64,000 nt of DNA from Rossellomorea vietnamensis (lineage in GTDB: Bacteria > Bacillota > Bacilli > Bacillales > Bacillaceae_B). The position numbers and the translations under genes were made by a program. Below, one piece after another: positions 62,112 to 64,000 of the stretch (position 1 is the stretch's first letter; each line of letters opens with the position of its first letter). The stretch is taken from assembly GCF_001305855.1 (NCBI RefSeq), contig NZ_LIXZ01000010.1:1-64000 (forward strand). The letters are read 5' to 3'. The notes beneath the pieces are model-generated. The model saw only the letters and a program-made list of their open reading frames with translations, was not told the DNA's origin and searched no databases.

Positions 62112-63110
62112 TTAATCGTTAAACATGGACGTACTGTGCATCGGCTGTACCCTTGCCTTTGGATCCATATAGGCCTTCGCGTTATTCACCGCTGTCGGTG
62201 CCTCCCCGAATCCGCTGGCGATAAGCTTGACTTTCCCGTCATACGTACTGATATCACCTGCTGCATAAATGCCCGGGACATTCGTTTCCATTCTGGAATT
62301 AACCACGATTGAGTTCTTTTCGATTTCAAGACCCCAGTCTTTGATCGGACCGAGGGAGGAGACGAATCCGAAATTTACAATCAATTCATCAAGGTCGATG
62401 ATTTCCTTTTCGTCGCCTTTCGTTTCCTCAAGTATCAGCTGATTGATCTTCTCTTCATCGACGACCAGCTCAGATGGGACGTATGGTGTTTTCAATTCAA
62501 CTTTGGAGTTGTGTAAATTCTCCACGCTGTGCTCATGAGCCCTGAATTTATCCCGTCTATGTACGAGATAAACCTTTTCTGCGATCGGCTCAAGCATAAG
62601 AGCCCAGTCAACAGCAGAGTCTCCGCCACCGCAAATGACCACTTTCTTACCTCTGAAATGCTCCAGATTATCGACAAAGTAATGAAGGTTTTTCCCTTCA
62701 AACCCGGATGCATGCTCTAGTTCCAGGCGGCGTGGCTGGAAGGCGCCGTTTCCTGCCGTGATGATGATCGTTCTTGAGAAGTGAACTTCTTTATCGGTGG
62801 TGAGCTTGAACATACCGTCAGCCTGCTTTTCTACACCTTCTACGGCCTGCTCCAAACAAATGGTCGTTTCGAATTTCGCCATTTGCTCTTTTAAATTATT
62901 GACCAGTTCCTGGGCTTTCACTTTAGGAAAACCTGCAACGTCATATATGTATTTCTCAGGATATAGAGTAGCAAGCTGCCCCCCGAGTTGTGGTAAACTC
63001 TCGATGATCTTAACTGATGCTTTTCTCATGCCGCCATAGAACGCTGTAAACAGCCCCGTTGGACCGCCGCCTATGATCGTGATATCATACACTTTTTGAT
63101 CTTCCTTCAA
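62112..63110 (-). CDS. yumC: Ferredoxin/flavodoxin-NADP reductase YumC
   Basis: TTG 63110 follows GGAGGGATCC and gives 332 aa, equal to B. subtilis YumC; a frame to 63149 runs through the ribosome site. It is a thioredoxin-reductase-like flavoprotein without the redox Cys pair, with [17 protein letters not shown] (FAD), [17 protein letters not shown] (NADPH) and [19 protein letters not shown] near the C-terminus. It reduces ferredoxin or flavodoxin; it is essential in B. subtilis. It is divergent from yumB. Confidence 0.95.
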   Translation of the reverse strand: MKEDQKVYDITIIGGGPTGLFTAFYGGMRKASVKIIESLPQLGGQLATLYPEKYIYDVAGFPKVKAQELVNNLKEQMAKFETTICLEQAVEGVEKQADGMFKLTTDKEVHFSRTIIITAGNGAFQPRRLELEHASGFEGKNLHYFVDNLEHFRGKKVVICGGGDSAVDWALMLEPIAEKVYLVHRRDKFRAHEHSVENLHNSKVELKTPYVPSELVVDEEKINQLILEETKGDEKEIIDLDELIVNFGFVSSLGPIKDWGLEIEKNSIVVNSRMETNVPGIYAAGDISTYDGKVKLIASGFGEAPTAVNNAKAYMDPKARVQPMHSTSMFND

Positions 63111-63613
63111 CTGGATCCCTCCAACAATTAAGATGTATTCTGTTTTCATTTATTCTATCATACCGGTTTCGATTCTTCACAATAATCGGCAATATTAGTA
63201 GGAATAATCAGACTTTTATCCGATTGGATGTAAGACCTTTCGGGTAGACGGAGCTTATATGCTTCCCTGTACTATTATTTAAATATTCATAAGTTTTCAA
63301 TTTACGATATACATCTTGAAAATACATCACAAAAAGAATATTATGTAATGTAGACATATTGTTAAGGATTTATGACAATTTTCGCAGGGCTATGGAATAG
63401 TTCGTGAAAAAGGTCACATACTTTTGTTCTCATATTTTTTATACTCTATTTCCTTTTTCAATGAGGAAAAAACATCGCGTTTGATTTGTTTTAGTTTCCT
63501 TTTTATAGGGAAAAAGATAATAGCATCATATTGAACGGGATAAAAACGCATAATGTGGAGGACTCTAATAGTATCCAAAGCAAATTTATCAAAAAAAGGT
63601 GGATGTGATTCAG
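63111..63613. other. Divergent spacer between yumC and yumB
   Basis: About 500 bases that must hold the promoters of both yumC and yumB. It is A+T-rich, with no credible gene and no terminator. No known regulator site (Rex, Fur, ResD) could be assigned with confidence. Confidence 0.5.
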
Positions 63614-64000
63614 TTGAGAAAGCCAAGAATCGTTGTATTAGGTGCAGGTTATGGTGGATTAATGACGGTTACCCGTCTTCAAAAGCAACTTGGAACAAAT
63701 GAAGCAGAAATTATTTTAATTAATAAGAACGATTATCACTATGAAACCACTTGGTTACACGAAGCTTCCGCAGGTACGCTTCATCATGATCGTGTGCGCT
63801 ACGACGTGAAAGATGTTGTTAACACGAGCAAAGTGAACTTCCTGCAAACGACTGTGGAAGATATCAAAGTGGAAGAGAAGAAAGTCATCACGGGTGAAGG
63901 CGAAGTAGAATTCGATTACCTGGTCGTAGCACTTGGTGCAGAATCAGAAACATTCGGAATTCAAGGCCTTCACGAGCATGCATTCATGATTTCAAACATC
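63614..64000 (+). CDS. yumB: Type II NADH dehydrogenase YumB, N-terminal part (partial)
   Basis: The frame begins at TTG 63614 (aligning with B. subtilis YumB) or at an in-frame GTG 63605, which is closer to AAAGGTGGAT; it stays open to the window end, 129 codons from the TTG. The product has the FAD motif [16 protein letters not shown] and [21 protein letters not shown], typical of YumB. It oxidises NADH at the membrane. The rest of the gene lies beyond the window. Confidence 0.92.
   Translation, partial: MRKPRIVVLGAGYGGLMTVTRLQKQLGTNEAEIILINKNDYHYETTWLHEASAGTLHHDRVRYDVKDVVNTSKVNFLQTTVEDIKVEEKKVITGEGEVEFDYLVVALGAESETFGIQGLHEHAFMISNI

Noticed and set aside
62028-62115. Short plus-strand frame between the YhfK-like gene and yumC
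   Set aside because: It runs through the terminator stem and ends inside yumC; no conserved features.

Overview
The window looks like chromosome from a spore-forming member of the Bacillaceae (a Bacillus or Rossellomorea-like organism; the genus cannot be fixed from sequence alone). The evidence is a GerA-type germination operon, several small acid-soluble spore proteins, CotF-type coat proteins, lytH, yunB, yutH and an sda gene, together with gene order that follows the Bacillus subtilis yfi/yus/yur/yun/yut/yum blocks. Purine-rich Shine-Dalgarno sites and frequent GTG/TTG starts fit the same group. No rRNA, tRNA, CRISPR array or prophage was seen. The only clear mobile element is the end of an IS3-family insertion sequence at the left edge.

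Layout. 1-0.24 kb: IS3-family fragment. 0.26-2.5 kb: sspH, two tiny genes (one a probable gamma-type spore protein) and an alpha/beta hydrolase. 2.5-4 kb: ydbP-like thioredoxin and an iolW-like dehydrogenase. 4-7.8 kb: gerA-type germinant receptor operon. 7.9-13 kb: Fur-controlled siderophore-iron uptake locus (binding protein, two permeases, ATPase, FhuF-like reductase, yusU). 13-14 kb: coat proteins. 14-24.2 kb: fadM, GNAT, K+/H+-type antiporter, YczE-type protein, yuzL and the FadR-controlled fadNAE beta-oxidation operon. 24.2-25.4 kb: an SDR/ArsR operon with a strong promoter and a tandem operator. 25.5-28.3 kb: yusI, gcvH, yusG, yusF, yusE, yusD. 28.4-31.2 kb: SAM riboswitch and metNPQ. 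31.3-37.7 kb: yurZ, a 48-aa gene and the sufCDSUB Fe-S assembly operon. 37.8-43.6 kb: yunFEDC, an HD-GYP protein and yunB. 43.6-47.4 kb: lysine riboswitch with an NhaC-superfamily transporter, then an NSS transporter with its MetS-like small subunit. 47.5-53.3 kb: lytH, lipA, three tandem 122-126 bp repeats, yutC, yutD, two small genes, yutE, yutF. 53.3-54.6 kb: an A+T-rich island with an XRE regulator and a convergent sda gene that appears to start at ATT. 54.6-64 kb: yutG, yutH, a 2-hydroxyacid dehydrogenase, yutI, yuzD, yutJ, yuzB, a DUF2225 gene, yutM, a YhfK-like reductase, yumC and the start of yumB.

The genes form recognisable modules: iron import (yfiYZ-yfhA-yusV-fhuF) supplies iron used by sufCDSUB, yutI, yutM and lipA; lipA makes the lipoyl cofactor carried by GcvH; fadM/fadNAE do fatty-acid degradation under FadR and possibly CcpA; two amino-acid riboswitches control methionine import (SAM) and probable lysine import; and spore-related genes are spread throughout. 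The most unusual items are the sda gene with no ATG/GTG/TTG start, which converges on and overlaps an XRE regulator; a GGGACGGACC palindrome reused at six loci, mostly in terminators; a tandem hairpin repeat between lipA and yutC; and about 20-bp-spaced TTGCGTCA-like iterons downstream of yunC.
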